Assembly: GCA_027492035.1 (NCBI GenBank)
Contig: JAOZFT010000037.1
Span: forward strand, 1-25,982
Origin: Thermoproteota archaeon
GTDB lineage: Archaea; Korarchaeota; JAOZGF01; JAOZFZ01
Reading direction: 5' to 3'
Length of the DNA: 25,982 nt
Shown here: piece by piece, positions 15,573 to 23,669 of the stretch
Position numbering within the stretch: position 1 is the stretch's first letter
Layout of the letters: each line of letters opens with the position of its first letter
Program-made: the position numbers and the translations under genes
Notes under the pieces: model-generated
Told to the model about the DNA's origin: nothing
The model's database searches: none
What the model saw: only the letters and a program-made list of their open reading frames with translations

Positions 15573-17296
15573 GTTTCATCAACCTTCATGATTAATTTCT
15601 CAAGTTCTTTTCCTGGAGGCACCATTGGAAAAACGTTCTCCTCTTTAGGAATAGGTACGTCAATAACTGTTGTAACTTCGTTTGACAACCCTTCCCTTAT
15701 TGCTTGTTTAAAGTCTTCATATGACTCAACTTGTATGCCTTCAGCACCGAATGATTTTGCGTACTGTACGAAGTCAGGTACCTTGTTTAGGTAGGTGTGG
15801 GAGTATCTTCTGTTGTAGAAAAGTCTTTGCCATTGGGCAACCATGCCAAGCGCCCTATTGTCAAGAATTATCACTATTACAGGAATCTCTTCGGTTACAG
15901 ATGTGGCTAAGTCTTGGGAAGTCATTAAGAAACTTCCATCTCCAGCTATGTCTACAACTGGAACCTCAGGCTTAGCCACTTTAGCACCTAAAGCTGCTGG
16001 GAAACCGAAACCCATTGTACCTAACCCACCTGAAGTAATGAATGTTCTAGGATGATAAATTTTGAAGTATAGCGCGGCCCATGCTTGATTTTGGCCTACT
16101 TCAGTTACAGCTATTGCTTTTTTAGGTAGAATAGTTCTGAGGATCTTTAACAGCTGAGGAGGATAAATTTTGCCTTTACTTTTCCCGAAATTGAAGATTC
16201 CCTTTTCCTTAAACTTTGAAACTAACTCTTTCCAATCCTTTCTTTGTTTAGGTTTATTTAATGCCTTGATTTGTTTACAGATTTCTTTCAAACCCCTTTT
16301 TGCATCTGCAATGACTGAAACCTCAACCTTTATGTTCTTGTTTATTTCTGCTTCGCTTATGTCTAAATGTATTATCTTTGAATCTGGAGCGAATGCTTCA
16401 AAATTACCCACTGTCCTGTCTGAAAACCTCATGCCCACAGCCAAGATCACATCTGACCTTGAAACAAGTAAATTGGCAGGATAGGTTCCATGCATCCCTA
16501 TCACACCTAGAGACAATGGATGATTTTCTGGAAAGCATCCCTTACCCATCAAAGTTGTTGCAACAGGCGCATTTAAGTGTTCAGATAATTCAAGAAGTTC
16601 TTTCGAAGCATTTGAAATTATAACCCCTCCCCCAGCTAAAATGAAAGGTTTTTCAGCTTTGTTTAAAAGTGTCGACGCCTCTTTTACGCTGTTTAAGTTA
16701 ATTTTTAATTTATCAGGTTTATACCCTCTTAAAGACACTTTTCCAGGGAAATGCACATCTTCAACATTAACCTGCACATCTTTCGGCATATCTATGAGAA
16801 CAGGGCCTGGCCTCCAAGTGGAGGCAACATAGAAAGCTTCCTTAACAGCTGCAGGAACCTCTTTTGGGCTTCTAGGTTGAAGGCTATGTTTTGTTATGGA
16901 AGCAGTTATACCTACTATGTCTGTTTCTTGAAATGCATCTTTACCTATCATGTTTGTTGGAACTTGACCTGTTATAGCTACTAAGGGAGAAGAGTCCATA
17001 TAAGCAGTTGCTATCCCTGTTACCAAGTTTGTTGCACCTGGTCCAGAAGTAGCTATACAAACTCCAACTTTACCTGAAGCCCTTGCGTAACCATCAGCCA
17101 TGTGAGCGGCACATTGTTCATGTCTAGCTAAAATATGCCTAATTCCTTCAAAATCGTAGAGTACGTCATAGATAGGTATGGTAGCTCCACCAGGAATGCC
17201 GAAAATCACTTCAACACGTTCTTTTTTAAGAGATTTCAGGAGCGCTTCGGCTCCATTGATTCTTTCAACAATAGAACTCACCTTTGATAAAGCCAT
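15569..17296 (-). CDS. ilvB: Acetolactate synthase catalytic (large) subunit
   Basis: ThDP- and FAD-dependent enzyme joining two pyruvates (or pyruvate and 2-oxobutyrate) for valine/leucine and isoleucine synthesis. The N-terminal pyrimidine-binding domain carries the catalytic Glu60 in LARHEQCAAHMADGYARASG. The central FAD-binding domain follows. The C-terminal domain has the ThDP/Mg motif AGDGSFLMTSQDLATS and LDNRALGMVAQWQ. Length 575 is normal. The ATG at 17296 is the only ATG available. A GAGGTG Shine-Dalgarno at about 17315-17320 lies 18 bases away, too far for it but well placed for an out-of-frame ATG at 17303. First gene of the operon; the promoter is near 17355-17362. Anabolic acetolactate synthase is favoured over other ThDP enzymes by the adjacent ilvN. 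Confidence 0.96.
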   Translation of the reverse strand: MALSKVSSIVERINGAEALLKSLKKERVEVIFGIPGGATIPIYDVLYDFEGIRHILARHEQCAAHMADGYARASGKVGVCIATSGPGATNLVTGIATAYMDSSPLVAITGQVPTNMIGKDAFQETDIVGITASITKHSLQPRSPKEVPAAVKEAFYVASTWRPGPVLIDMPKDVQVNVEDVHFPGKVSLRGYKPDKLKINLNSVKEASTLLNKAEKPFILAGGGVIISNASKELLELSEHLNAPVATTLMGKGCFPENHPLSLGVIGMHGTYPANLLVSRSDVILAVGMRFSDRTVGNFEAFAPDSKIIHLDISEAEINKNIKVEVSVIADAKRGLKEICKQIKALNKPKQRKDWKELVSKFKEKGIFNFGKSKGKIYPPQLLKILRTILPKKAIAVTEVGQNQAWAALYFKIYHPRTFITSGGLGTMGFGFPAALGAKVAKPEVPVVDIAGDGSFLMTSQDLATSVTEEIPVIVIILDNRALGMVAQWQRLFYNRRYSHTYLNKVPDFVQYAKSFGAEGIQVESYEDFKQAIREGLSNEVTTVIDVPIPKEENVFPMVPPGKELEKLIMKVDET

Positions 17297-17303
17297 CCCT
17301 CAT
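17265..17303 (-). CDS. Possible 12-codon leader minicistron overlapping the ilvB start
   Basis: ATG at 17303 opens a 12-residue frame (MRDGFIKGEFYC) ending in TGA at 17265, out of frame with and overlapping the first 11 codons of ilvB. It has better Shine-Dalgarno spacing (GAGGTG, about 8-10 bases) than the ilvB ATG. It is not enriched in Leu, Val or Ile codons, so it is not a classic attenuator peptide. It could be accidental. Confidence 0.25.
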   Translation of the reverse strand: MRDGFIKGEFYC

Positions 17304-17354
17304 TTCTGTTTCACACCTCACAAGAAAGATGACTTTAGACTGCACACTTAAAGA

Positions 17355-17362
17355 TATTTAAA
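17355..17362 (-). promoter_or_regulatory. TATA box of the ilvB-ilvN-leuA-cimA operon
   Basis: TTTAAATA on the minus strand within an A/T-rich block. A start about 25 bases downstream (near 17333) gives a leader of roughly 36 bases that still contains the GAGGTG motif. Confidence 0.5.
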
Positions 17363-17456
17363 TTTTGCGTTTTTTTGCTTTTATAAATCATAAAAAAGTA
17401 CATTTGTTTAAAACTACGCACAAATACAAGGTACAATTTTTAAACTTTTTCCTCTT

Positions 17457-17664
17457 TTGAAAAAGGAGAGCTTCAGAATATCGAAATTGAACAATGGAAA
17501 AACAAGGGATAAGCGTTTGAGTTTTGAACAAGTTAAGGGCACTGCCTAAAGAAATTCGATGAATATGTAAAGCTGAAGAAAAGGGAGTCATAAATAAGGA
17601 AAAATTAAATGGACAAGTCATTCATGAACTTTTAAAAGGGTCTAACCTTTTCCTCACAACCTAA
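17457..17664 (+). pseudogene. Decayed plus-strand gene of unknown family
   Basis: Protein-like sequence runs through two frames. A TTG-started frame reads KKESFRISKLNNGKTRDKRL and FEQVKGTA to a stop at 17549. The adjacent frame reads LRALPKEIR, a stop, then ICKAEEKGVINKEKLNGQVI and HELLKGS to a stop at 17664. Restoring one shift and one stop would give a single reading frame. No family recognised. It may never have been a full gene, so confidence is low. Confidence 0.3.
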
Positions 17665-17709
17665 ACATTAAAAGGAGATAAACAGGTTTCTATGAGGAAA
17701 AGGCCATGG

Positions 17710-18235
17710 TTAACGATTTTCTAAATCTTTAAATGCCTCCTTTAGTTCCTTAATATCCACAGGCTCCTTAACTTGTTTGTAGTACTCCTCGTAGAGTTTT
17801 ACTTGTACCTGTTTCTCTTTCCCTCCCCTAGTATTTTTTCATAGATGACCTTTCGGTCCCTGTTCAATTTAGACAGTAAGTATGGTTTCCTGGGATTCTT
17901 AGCCCCCCTTAAAGCTCTTATGAGCCCATCCACTATAACTCTTTCAGATTCCTTCTCCTCAAGCCTTCCTCCCAGTTCTCCTGAATATCTTCAAGCTTAT
18001 CTTTGCAGCATCCCTAGCGACCTTGGAGGTGGCCCTATCAATTCTTCGGGCATGGAATCTAATTGAAGGAGAGATCAATCTTGCCTCTCAGTATGTGGAA
18101 GAGCTAATTTGGTTTGTAATCTAGGGACTCTGTCTCGGTTAATGCCAACCGACAACACCCTTCCCTGGCGAGCACATACAAGGCATCTAAGTCGCTCAGT
18201 TGGTCCAGATATATGAAAGCTATAAAGACAAATTT
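17710..18235 (-). pseudogene. Degraded gene with several frameshifts and stops; family not recognised
   Basis: The minus strand holds a run of good protein sequence broken into at least five pieces: FIYLDQLSDLDALYVLAREG, then LFHILRGKIDLSFN, IRFHARRIDRATSKVARDAA, KLEDIQENWEE, ERVIVDGLIRALRGAKNPRK and YLLSKLNRDRKVIYEKILGE, ending EYYKQVKEPVDIKELKEAFK with a TAA at 17710. The order is collinear, as expected of one gene that lost its frame. The first piece resembles a Walker B strand with following helices as in AAA+ proteins of the Orc1/Cdc6 kind, but I would not name it. Base composition is visibly more GC-rich than the flanking genes, which suggests a foreign origin. No Walker A segment is visible upstream, so the 5' end may be gone. 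Confidence 0.6.
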
Positions 18236-18263
18236 TCAGTTACTTTGCTTGTCACTAGTTTAA

Positions 18264-18279
18264 GGCGCCGGGCTCATAA
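18264..18279 (+). other. Scrap resembling the anticodon arm of tRNA-Met(CAU)
   Basis: GGCGCCGGGCTCATAA matches the D-stem end, anticodon stem and CTCATAA loop typical of archaeal tRNA-Met. Upstream GCTT (18247-18250) could pair with AGGC as a D-stem. The 3' side of the anticodon stem is wrong and no T-arm follows, so this is not a working tRNA. Confidence 0.3.
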
Positions 18280-18436
18280 ACCCTAAACCTAAGTAAGTTG
18301 AGTGGCAAAATGATGGGGTGGAGATGTATGGGGGTGCCCTATGAAACATAGAGTAAATATAAAGCTGTTTCTATGACTTCTAGGGCTAGGCATTTGTTGG
18401 AAACTTTTTAAAATAGGGAAAACTGTGAAATTCTTT
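18280..18436. other. Intergenic sequence between the tRNA-like scrap and livF
   Basis: Part of the gene-poor 17297-18436 stretch. A G-rich patch lies near 18308-18345. No ORF, T-loop consensus or C/D-box pair was found. Confidence 0.4.
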
Positions 18437-19144
18437 TTAAATGGCTAGGTATGCTTTTCTCACTTTTTCGCTTTTAAGTAAGTCCTTCCCCCTTCCTTCA
18501 AGTGTTATTTTACCGTTTTCAAGTATGTAGCCTCTGTCAGCTATTTCTAAACCTTTTGCAACGTTTTGTTCAACCAGTAAAATAGTTGTCCCTCTTTCTT
18601 TAAGGTTTTTTATTGCTTCGAAAACTTCTTCAACCAGTACAGGTGCTAAGCCGAGGGAGGGTTCATCAAGCATTAACAGGGATGGTTTAGACATTAAGCT
18701 TCTGGCTATGGCAAGCATTTGAGCTTCACCGCCGCTCAATGTCCTTGCAACTTGTTTCTTTCTTTCTTCTAGTCTAGGGAAGAGTTCAAACACTTCTTTT
18801 AAGGTTTCAAACCTTTGTTCTCTGGCTCTTTGGTTATATGCCCCCATTAAAAGATTTTCTGTAACTGTTAAGTTGGGAAATAAACGTCTACCTTCCGGAA
18901 CCAGAGAAATTCCTCTTTTAGATATTTCATGGGAAGGGAGGTTGGTGATTTCTTCGTTTTTAAAAAATATTTTTCCAGATTTAGGTTTCAAAACACCGGA
19001 TATGGTTAGTAGGGTTGTGGTTTTACCTGCTCCATTGGAGCCTATGATTGTCACCATTTCCCTTTCTTCAACTTTAAAGGATACGTCCCAAAGTACTTGA
19101 ACCATTCCGTAATAAACGTTGAGGTTACTTACTTCCAGAAACAA
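18437..19144 (-). CDS. livF: Branched-chain-type amino acid ABC transporter ATP-binding protein LivF
   Basis: Second ATPase of a LivFGHMK-type importer, acting at the inner face of the membrane. Walker A GSNGAGKTT is at residues 35-43, the intact signature LSGGE at 136-140, and Walker B LLMLDE ending at Asp160/Glu161. YYGMVQVL and VPEGRRLFPNLTV are typical of LivF. The TTG at 19144 gives 235 residues, the usual LivF size, with a GGAGGT Shine-Dalgarno overlapping the livG stop; an in-frame TTG or ATG-like extension to 19198 would overlap livG by 47 bases and is unlikely. Last gene of the livKHMGF operon. Substrate cannot be told from the ATPase. Confidence 0.93.
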   Translation of the reverse strand: MFLEVSNLNVYYGMVQVLWDVSFKVEEREMVTIIGSNGAGKTTTLLTISGVLKPKSGKIFFKNEEITNLPSHEISKRGISLVPEGRRLFPNLTVTENLLMGAYNQRAREQRFETLKEVFELFPRLEERKKQVARTLSGGEAQMLAIARSLMSKPSLLMLDEPSLGLAPVLVEEVFEAIKNLKERGTTILLVEQNVAKGLEIADRGYILENGKITLEGRGKDLLKSEKVRKAYLAI

Positions 19145-19151
19145 TTCCTTT

Positions 19152-19874
19152 TTACCTCCTTCCAAGATATGCTTCAATAACTTTTTCGTTGGAAGCAACT
19201 TCTTCAGGTTTTCCTTCAGCTATTTTTTCACCATAATGTAAAACAACTATGTAGTCTGAGATCCCCATTATGAAATGCATCACATGTTCAACCAGGCACA
19301 AAGTAATTTTCTTTTCTTCATTAACTTTACGAAGTAAAGCAATTAAGTTATCGATTTCTGTAGGAGTTAAACCGGCAGCTAATTCGTCTAACAGCAAAAG
19401 TTCAGGTTTAGCAGCTAAGGCTTGAGCTAAGGTGGTTAGCTTCATTTCCACAAGGTTAAGGTCTTTACATAAACGTTTCCTTAACTTAGATAAGCCTAAG
19501 AAATTAAGGGTTTCACTAATTATTTCTTCAACTTCTACCTCGTTTAGAGCATGGTTGTAGGCACCAACCCTTACTGCTTCTTCCACTGTTAATCCAAGGA
19601 AAGGCTTCACCACCTGAAAAGTTCTCCCTATACCTAGTTTAGCTATTTTGTGAGGAGGCTTTCCCGTTATTTCTTCATCTCTAAAATAAACTTTCCCTTC
19701 TTCTGGTTCATAAAAGCCGGTTATGACATTGAACAATGTTGTTTTACCTGCTCCGTTGGGACCTATTAAACCTAAAATTTGTCCTTTGCTTATCTCCATG
19801 TTTACTTTGTTTAAAGCCACTAAGCCTGCAAACTTCTTAGTGACATTCTCAACTTTTAATAGAGTGTTATTCAT
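19152..19874 (-). CDS. livG: Branched-chain-type amino acid ABC transporter ATP-binding protein LivG
   Basis: First ATPase of the importer. Walker A GPNGAGKTT is at residues 38-46, and GIGRTFQVVKPF provides the Q-loop. The signature position reads LNLVE (139-143) instead of LSxGQ, followed by MKLTTLAQALAAKP, and Walker B is LLLLDEL (159-165) with Leu for the usual Pro. Divergent LivG signatures of this type exist, and the partner LivF keeps a canonical LSGGE, so the dimer may hydrolyse ATP asymmetrically. Length 240 is normal. The ATG overlaps the livM stop by 4 bases behind GGAGG. Operon member between livM and livF. Confidence 0.92.
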   Translation of the reverse strand: MNNTLLKVENVTKKFAGLVALNKVNMEISKGQILGLIGPNGAGKTTLFNVITGFYEPEEGKVYFRDEEITGKPPHKIAKLGIGRTFQVVKPFLGLTVEEAVRVGAYNHALNEVEVEEIISETLNFLGLSKLRKRLCKDLNLVEMKLTTLAQALAAKPELLLLDELAAGLTPTEIDNLIALLRKVNEEKKITLCLVEHVMHFIMGISDYIVVLHYGEKIAEGKPEEVASNEKVIEAYLGRR

Positions 19875-20878
19875 TTTTTTTCCTCCTTTTTCAAGGAAAA
19901 TAACCCAATTTTTGCGTAGACTTTGTTAAGTATGGCTGAAAGACCTTCAGGGAAGAAAAGAACAATAATCATTAAAATTGCTCCATAAAAAATTAAGTGT
20001 ATACCTGGAATCCACCCTCCTAAAACTGTTCTTAGGTACTCTGAAGCTGACTGCAAAATAAAGGTGGTGATAACAGGTGAATAAATCGACCCTAAGCCTC
20101 CAACTATTCCTAAAATAGCTATTTGTAAACTTATGTCAGTGTTGAACTGTGTAGGGTGGATGTAACCTGAAATCAAAGCAAAAAATGAACCTATAGTTCC
20201 TGTAATGAAGGCATAAATCATTAAACCCTTTAATTTAGTCATTCTTACATCTACACCAAGCATTTCGGCAGCATCTTCGTTCTCTCTTACAGAAAACAAA
20301 TAGTACCCGAGTTTACTCATTTTAACTTTAACATTTAAAAAGAGGACAATTGCTAAAGCAACCACTAAAATGTAGTAATAGTAGGAGTAGGGTAGTTTTA
20401 AGTAGTAAAGGGAACCATAGGTTCCTGGTAAATACCTTTCTTCAGGGCCTCCAACTTGTTCCCATACAGTGAAAAACTGCTTCAAAACAACCACTAAAGC
20501 TATTGTTGCTAAAGCGTACCAGACATCCTTCAAGCCAAACCTAAATGAGGGGTAACCAATAATGAAACCAAAAGCTGCAGCAATTAACCCTCCCGCAAAA
20601 ACACCTATTACTGGAGGAATGTTCCACCTTAGAAGTAAAGTTCCCATTGTGAAACAGCCTAAACCTGTAAATGCACCTGCTCCAAGATCAAGTTGGCCAC
20701 CGAACCCACCAATAATGTTCCAGGCACTCACAATTACCGCGTAAAGAAGAATATAAGTTAACACTAGAAGAAAGTAATTGTTGAATTGAAGAATGGGGGG
20801 AATTAAAGCTAAACCAACTGAAATTATAACTATAGACCGTAACTGCTTATATATTTCTCTTTTCATTGAAGATTTCAT
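19871..20878 (-). CDS. livM: Branched-chain-type amino acid ABC transporter permease LivM
   Basis: Integral membrane permease of 335 residues with about eight to ten hydrophobic segments. LivM hallmarks are the AWNIIGGFGGQLDLGAGAFT segment near residue 52, FRFGLKDVWYALATIALVVV, and the cytoplasmic coupling loop FSVRENEDAAEMLGVDVRMT that contacts the ATPases. The N-terminus is short and basic (KSSMKREIYKQLR). ATG start with AGAGGTAA 6 bases upstream, the Shine-Dalgarno overlapping the livH stop. Pairs with LivH to form the channel. Confidence 0.93.
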   Translation of the reverse strand: MKSSMKREIYKQLRSIVIISVGLALIPPILQFNNYFLLVLTYILLYAVIVSAWNIIGGFGGQLDLGAGAFTGLGCFTMGTLLLRWNIPPVIGVFAGGLIAAAFGFIIGYPSFRFGLKDVWYALATIALVVVLKQFFTVWEQVGGPEERYLPGTYGSLYYLKLPYSYYYYILVVALAIVLFLNVKVKMSKLGYYLFSVRENEDAAEMLGVDVRMTKLKGLMIYAFITGTIGSFFALISGYIHPTQFNTDISLQIAILGIVGGLGSIYSPVITTFILQSASEYLRTVLGGWIPGIHLIFYGAILMIIVLFFPEGLSAILNKVYAKIGLFSLKKEEKK

Positions 20879-20884
20879 TGGAAA

Positions 20885-21751
20885 TTACCTCTTTCCGAAA
20901 AGTCCTTTGGGTTTAAACCAAAGGAGCAGTATAAACAAAAGGTATACTATAGCTAAACTTGCTCTAGGGTCCCAGAAAGTTATTTCAATGCCTTGAGCGA
21001 TTCCAACAATTAAACCTGCAGCTAATACACCTGACAAACCTCCAAGACCACCCATGGCCACTATAACCCAACTTAAAAGCCCCCACGTCATACCTGACAT
21101 AGGCTCAACCTGTTGAAAAGTCATAATGAAACTGGCTGCTATAGCTATAATTGCACAACCTAAACCGAAAACTAAGGTATACATTTTTTTAACATTTACA
21201 CCTAACAAAGCTGCAGCAACTTTGTCATCGCTTGTAGCCCTTATAGCAATTCCGAAATAAGTCTTGGTTAAAATTAAATGTAAAACAATAAGCACAACTA
21301 AACTTACAATAGCTGTAGCTAACCTGGAAATTGAAATAACATAGTCTCCTACTTTAAACCCTCCCACGAGAACTTGGTACTGTAAACCTTTGGGTTCAGC
21401 ATGCCAGGCAGCTAAAGCAAAGTTACGGAGCAAAATAAGCAAACCTATGGTCACAGCTATTTGTGAAAGAGGTTGAGCCTCAATCACTTTATCTATAACT
21501 AACTTGTAAATAATAATTCCGAAAACAAAGAAGATAGGCGCCGTCAAAACAACAGTTGCAGAACCAGGAATAGCTAAAAACAAACTTATCCAGAAAGTTA
21601 GATACATAGCTACCATAACAAATTCTCCATGGCCAAAATTTATTATATCCATTACGCCAAACTGTAAAGCTAAACCTAAAGCCACTAACGAATAAACAAA
21701 CCCTAAAAGTGTACCATTTATCAAGTTTTGAATAAATAATTCTAAAGACAC
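20885..21751 (-). CDS. livH: Branched-chain-type amino acid ABC transporter permease LivH
   Basis: Integral membrane permease with about eight hydrophobic segments. Family hallmarks are LINGTLLGFVYSLVALGLAL at the N-terminus, DIINFGHGEFVMVAMYLT, and the coupling loop GIAIRATSDDKVAAALLGVN. I choose the GTG at 21751 (288 residues): GGTGG lies 6 bases upstream and LivH proteins normally start just before xLFIQxLING. A TTG at 21781 would add ten residues but has no properly spaced ribosome site. It follows livK after a 107-base gap that contains oligo-T runs, so expression may be lower than that of the binding protein. Confidence 0.92.
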   Translation of the reverse strand: MSLELFIQNLINGTLLGFVYSLVALGLALQFGVMDIINFGHGEFVMVAMYLTFWISLFLAIPGSATVVLTAPIFFVFGIIIYKLVIDKVIEAQPLSQIAVTIGLLILLRNFALAAWHAEPKGLQYQVLVGGFKVGDYVISISRLATAIVSLVVLIVLHLILTKTYFGIAIRATSDDKVAAALLGVNVKKMYTLVFGLGCAIIAIAASFIMTFQQVEPMSGMTWGLLSWVIVAMGGLGGLSGVLAAGLIVGIAQGIEITFWDPRASLAIVYLLFILLLWFKPKGLFGKR

Positions 21752-21831
21752 GGAAAGCCACCGTTTCAAAGGAAATTTCAAATTTTAAATCTGAAAAACC
21801 TCAAAGGAAAACTGCAAACTCAAAATGGCAC

Positions 21832-21845
21832 AAAAAAAGAAAAAA
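21832..21845 (-). terminator. Oligo-T partial terminator between livK and livH
   Basis: On the minus strand TTTTTT and TTTTTTT runs separated by one C occur 14-27 bases after the livK stop. In archaea such runs cause termination. Within an operon they would let some transcripts end after livK, giving more binding protein than permease. Confidence 0.45.
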
Positions 21846-21858
21846 GGAAGGGAAAGTT

Positions 21859-23181
21859 TTACTTAGATGGCATTGGGAATATTGGCTTAGTTGTTCTAAG
21901 TGCACGAGGCCAAACAAGTACAGGTTGGCCATTTTGCACCTGCAAAACCACAGCTTCAGCAAATTCATTGTCCCCGTGTGCATCGAACCTTATGTGCTGC
22001 GAAGGATAAAGTTCAGCAGCTGGACCACTTGTTATGTCGAGGGACAGGAATGCCTGTTTCAACACGTCAGGATTTAATGGATCTGAAGGGTTTATTTCTC
22101 CTGCTTTCTCAAGTGCTTCCTTAACCGTCCATAGAGAGTAAGCTATGATCCCACCTGCTTCTGTAGGCATTTTACCGTATCTCTTCTTGAATTCATTAAC
22201 AAACCATTTATTGTAAGGAGTGTTCAGCATAGGGTTGTAACTGTATGTTTGGGTGAATCCTTCAACGGCAGCCCCTGCAGCTTCTATTGAGCCAGGGTCA
22301 CAGTAGCCACATGCCCCTGAACCTGCAACAAGTAAGGGATGCCAACCCATTTCCCTCATTGTTTTAGCAATTAACACTCCATCATCGAAGTACGGAACAG
22401 AAACCACCACTTGAGGATTTTCAGATTTCAATTTACTAACTATGGGTGAAGCGTCTGAAATGTCATAAGGGTACTCAATATGATCTAGAACAGTTACTCC
22501 GTAAGTGTAGGCTTGATGTATAGCTCCTTCAGAAGTGTATTTCCCGAAAACTGAATCTTCATTTATAACTGAAATGTTTTTGAGTTCTACACCGTTTTCT
22601 TTAGCTGTTTCATAAGCAAACTCCATCGCTGTTTTTCCGTGAGCTGAGGATTTAGGACAAACCCTGAAAAAGTATTTGTAACCCTTCTCTGTCAAAAAGT
22701 CAACTAATGCATCACCTACAAGTATTACTTTCTCTCTCTCTGTAACTTCAGCCATAGCGGCTGTGTGCCTACTTATGTAGGCTCCAAGTATCACCACAGG
22801 GTGCTCACTTGAAATAAGTTGTTCAGCTGCTAATTTAGCCCCTTCATTGTCACTTTTAGTGTCTCCAACAACCAATTTTATTTTAGCTCCTCCAAGAGAT
22901 TTTATTCCCCCTTTAGCGTTGATGTCTTCAACAATTAATTCAGCAGCCTGCTTAGCTTCTGTACCGAACACTGCATGGGTACCTGTTAAAGGCTCTATCA
23001 AACCAATCTTGACTTCCTTTATTGCTGGTACTGTAGGGCTTGGTGAAGCTGTTGCAGTAGGTGAAGGTGTCGGTGTTGGACTTGGAGGCTGACCTACACA
23101 ACCAACTAAAAGAAATAAAGAAACTAGAAAAGTCACTGACAATATTTTAAATTTTTTGTCGAATCCCGTCTTAAAATTCAT
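21859..23181 (-). CDS. livK: ABC transporter substrate-binding lipoprotein, LivK family
   Basis: Extracellular type I periplasmic-binding fold protein (Peripla_BP_6) that captures the solute. An ATG at 23181 (440 residues) is chosen over an upstream in-frame start because AGGTGAT at 23189-23195 is spaced 7 bases from it. The N-terminus is basic, then has a hydrophobic stretch (residues 11-27) and a lipobox LVGC with Cys28. A Pro/Thr/Ser-rich linker (about 30-52) typical of archaeal surface lipoproteins follows. The binding domain starts KVGLIEPLTG-like and contains GGIKSLGGAKIKLVVGDTKS. The usual branched-chain ligand motif with paired Ser/Thr is not clear (GAYISRHTAAM), so the substrate may not be Leu/Ile/Val. 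First gene of livKHMGF, next to a methyltransferase operon. Confidence 0.9.
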   Translation of the reverse strand: MNFKTGFDKKFKILSVTFLVSLFLLVGCVGQPPSPTPTPSPTATASPSPTVPAIKEVKIGLIEPLTGTHAVFGTEAKQAAELIVEDINAKGGIKSLGGAKIKLVVGDTKSDNEGAKLAAEQLISSEHPVVILGAYISRHTAAMAEVTEREKVILVGDALVDFLTEKGYKYFFRVCPKSSAHGKTAMEFAYETAKENGVELKNISVINEDSVFGKYTSEGAIHQAYTYGVTVLDHIEYPYDISDASPIVSKLKSENPQVVVSVPYFDDGVLIAKTMREMGWHPLLVAGSGACGYCDPGSIEAAGAAVEGFTQTYSYNPMLNTPYNKWFVNEFKKRYGKMPTEAGGIIAYSLWTVKEALEKAGEINPSDPLNPDVLKQAFLSLDITSGPAAELYPSQHIRFDAHGDNEFAEAVVLQVQNGQPVLVWPRALRTTKPIFPMPSK

Positions 23182-23237
23182 TGATGTAATCACCTTTCTT
23201 CTGCACAGATTATTACTTATCTCCAAAAATAAACTGC

Positions 23238-23245
23238 TTTTTAAA
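23238..23245 (-). promoter_or_regulatory. TATA box of the liv operon
   Basis: TTTAAAAA on the minus strand in AGATTTAAAAAGC. A start near 23215 gives a 34-base leader containing the AGGTGAT Shine-Dalgarno of livK. Confidence 0.5.
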
Positions 23246-23669
23246 TCTTTTCAAAAATGAAAATTCAATTTTTAAGAGGAGATACGTGAATCAGAAATAA
23301 ATAAAATCAAGGTTTATTCCCTAAAAAGTCAATTATAAACTCTTCACAAAGCTTAGATTTAACCGAAATCTTTACAAGGAAAAGTTTGGAAAAGAAAAAT
23401 CTTTTCTTTAAAAAGGTAGAAATTTACTGTTATTAAAGAAAAGGGAATTTGATAATTATAAGATGCTTCAGGTAAAAAAATTAGTTGCTACGAAACTCGA
23501 AAAAAGTAATTTATTAGTTGCTTTTTAAGTTTCTGTTTTTCCTTTGCAATAATTGATTTTTAACAGGGGAAAGAATACTTTTTGTGACAAAGCTTTAGAA
23601 ACTTTCAGAAACTATTGTTTTCCAGAAAAGACGAAATTAAAGGGCTTGTACACTTTTCAGAAAATTTTT
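23246..23669. other. AT-rich intergenic region between livK and the methyltransferase gene
   Basis: No gene found. It contains a short direct repeat (TTAGTTGCT twice, near 23481 and 23515) inside a 21-codon plus-strand frame starting at 23462, which I do not regard as real. The 3' end of the methyltransferase transcript probably lies here. The separation means livK has its own promoter. Confidence 0.4.

Noticed and set aside
17388-17621. 77-codon minus-strand frame
   Set aside because: Composition is not protein-like, it has no ribosome site, and it overlaps better protein-like remnants on the other strand.
18300-18360. Possible C/D-box RNA around ATGATGG and GATGTATGG
   Set aside because: The box C-like motif departs from consensus at the last base and no CTGA box D is suitably placed.
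23462-23527. 21-codon plus-strand ORF with a repeated TTAGTTGCT
   Set aside because: Too short, no ribosome site, and the repeat is only nine bases in AT-rich DNA.
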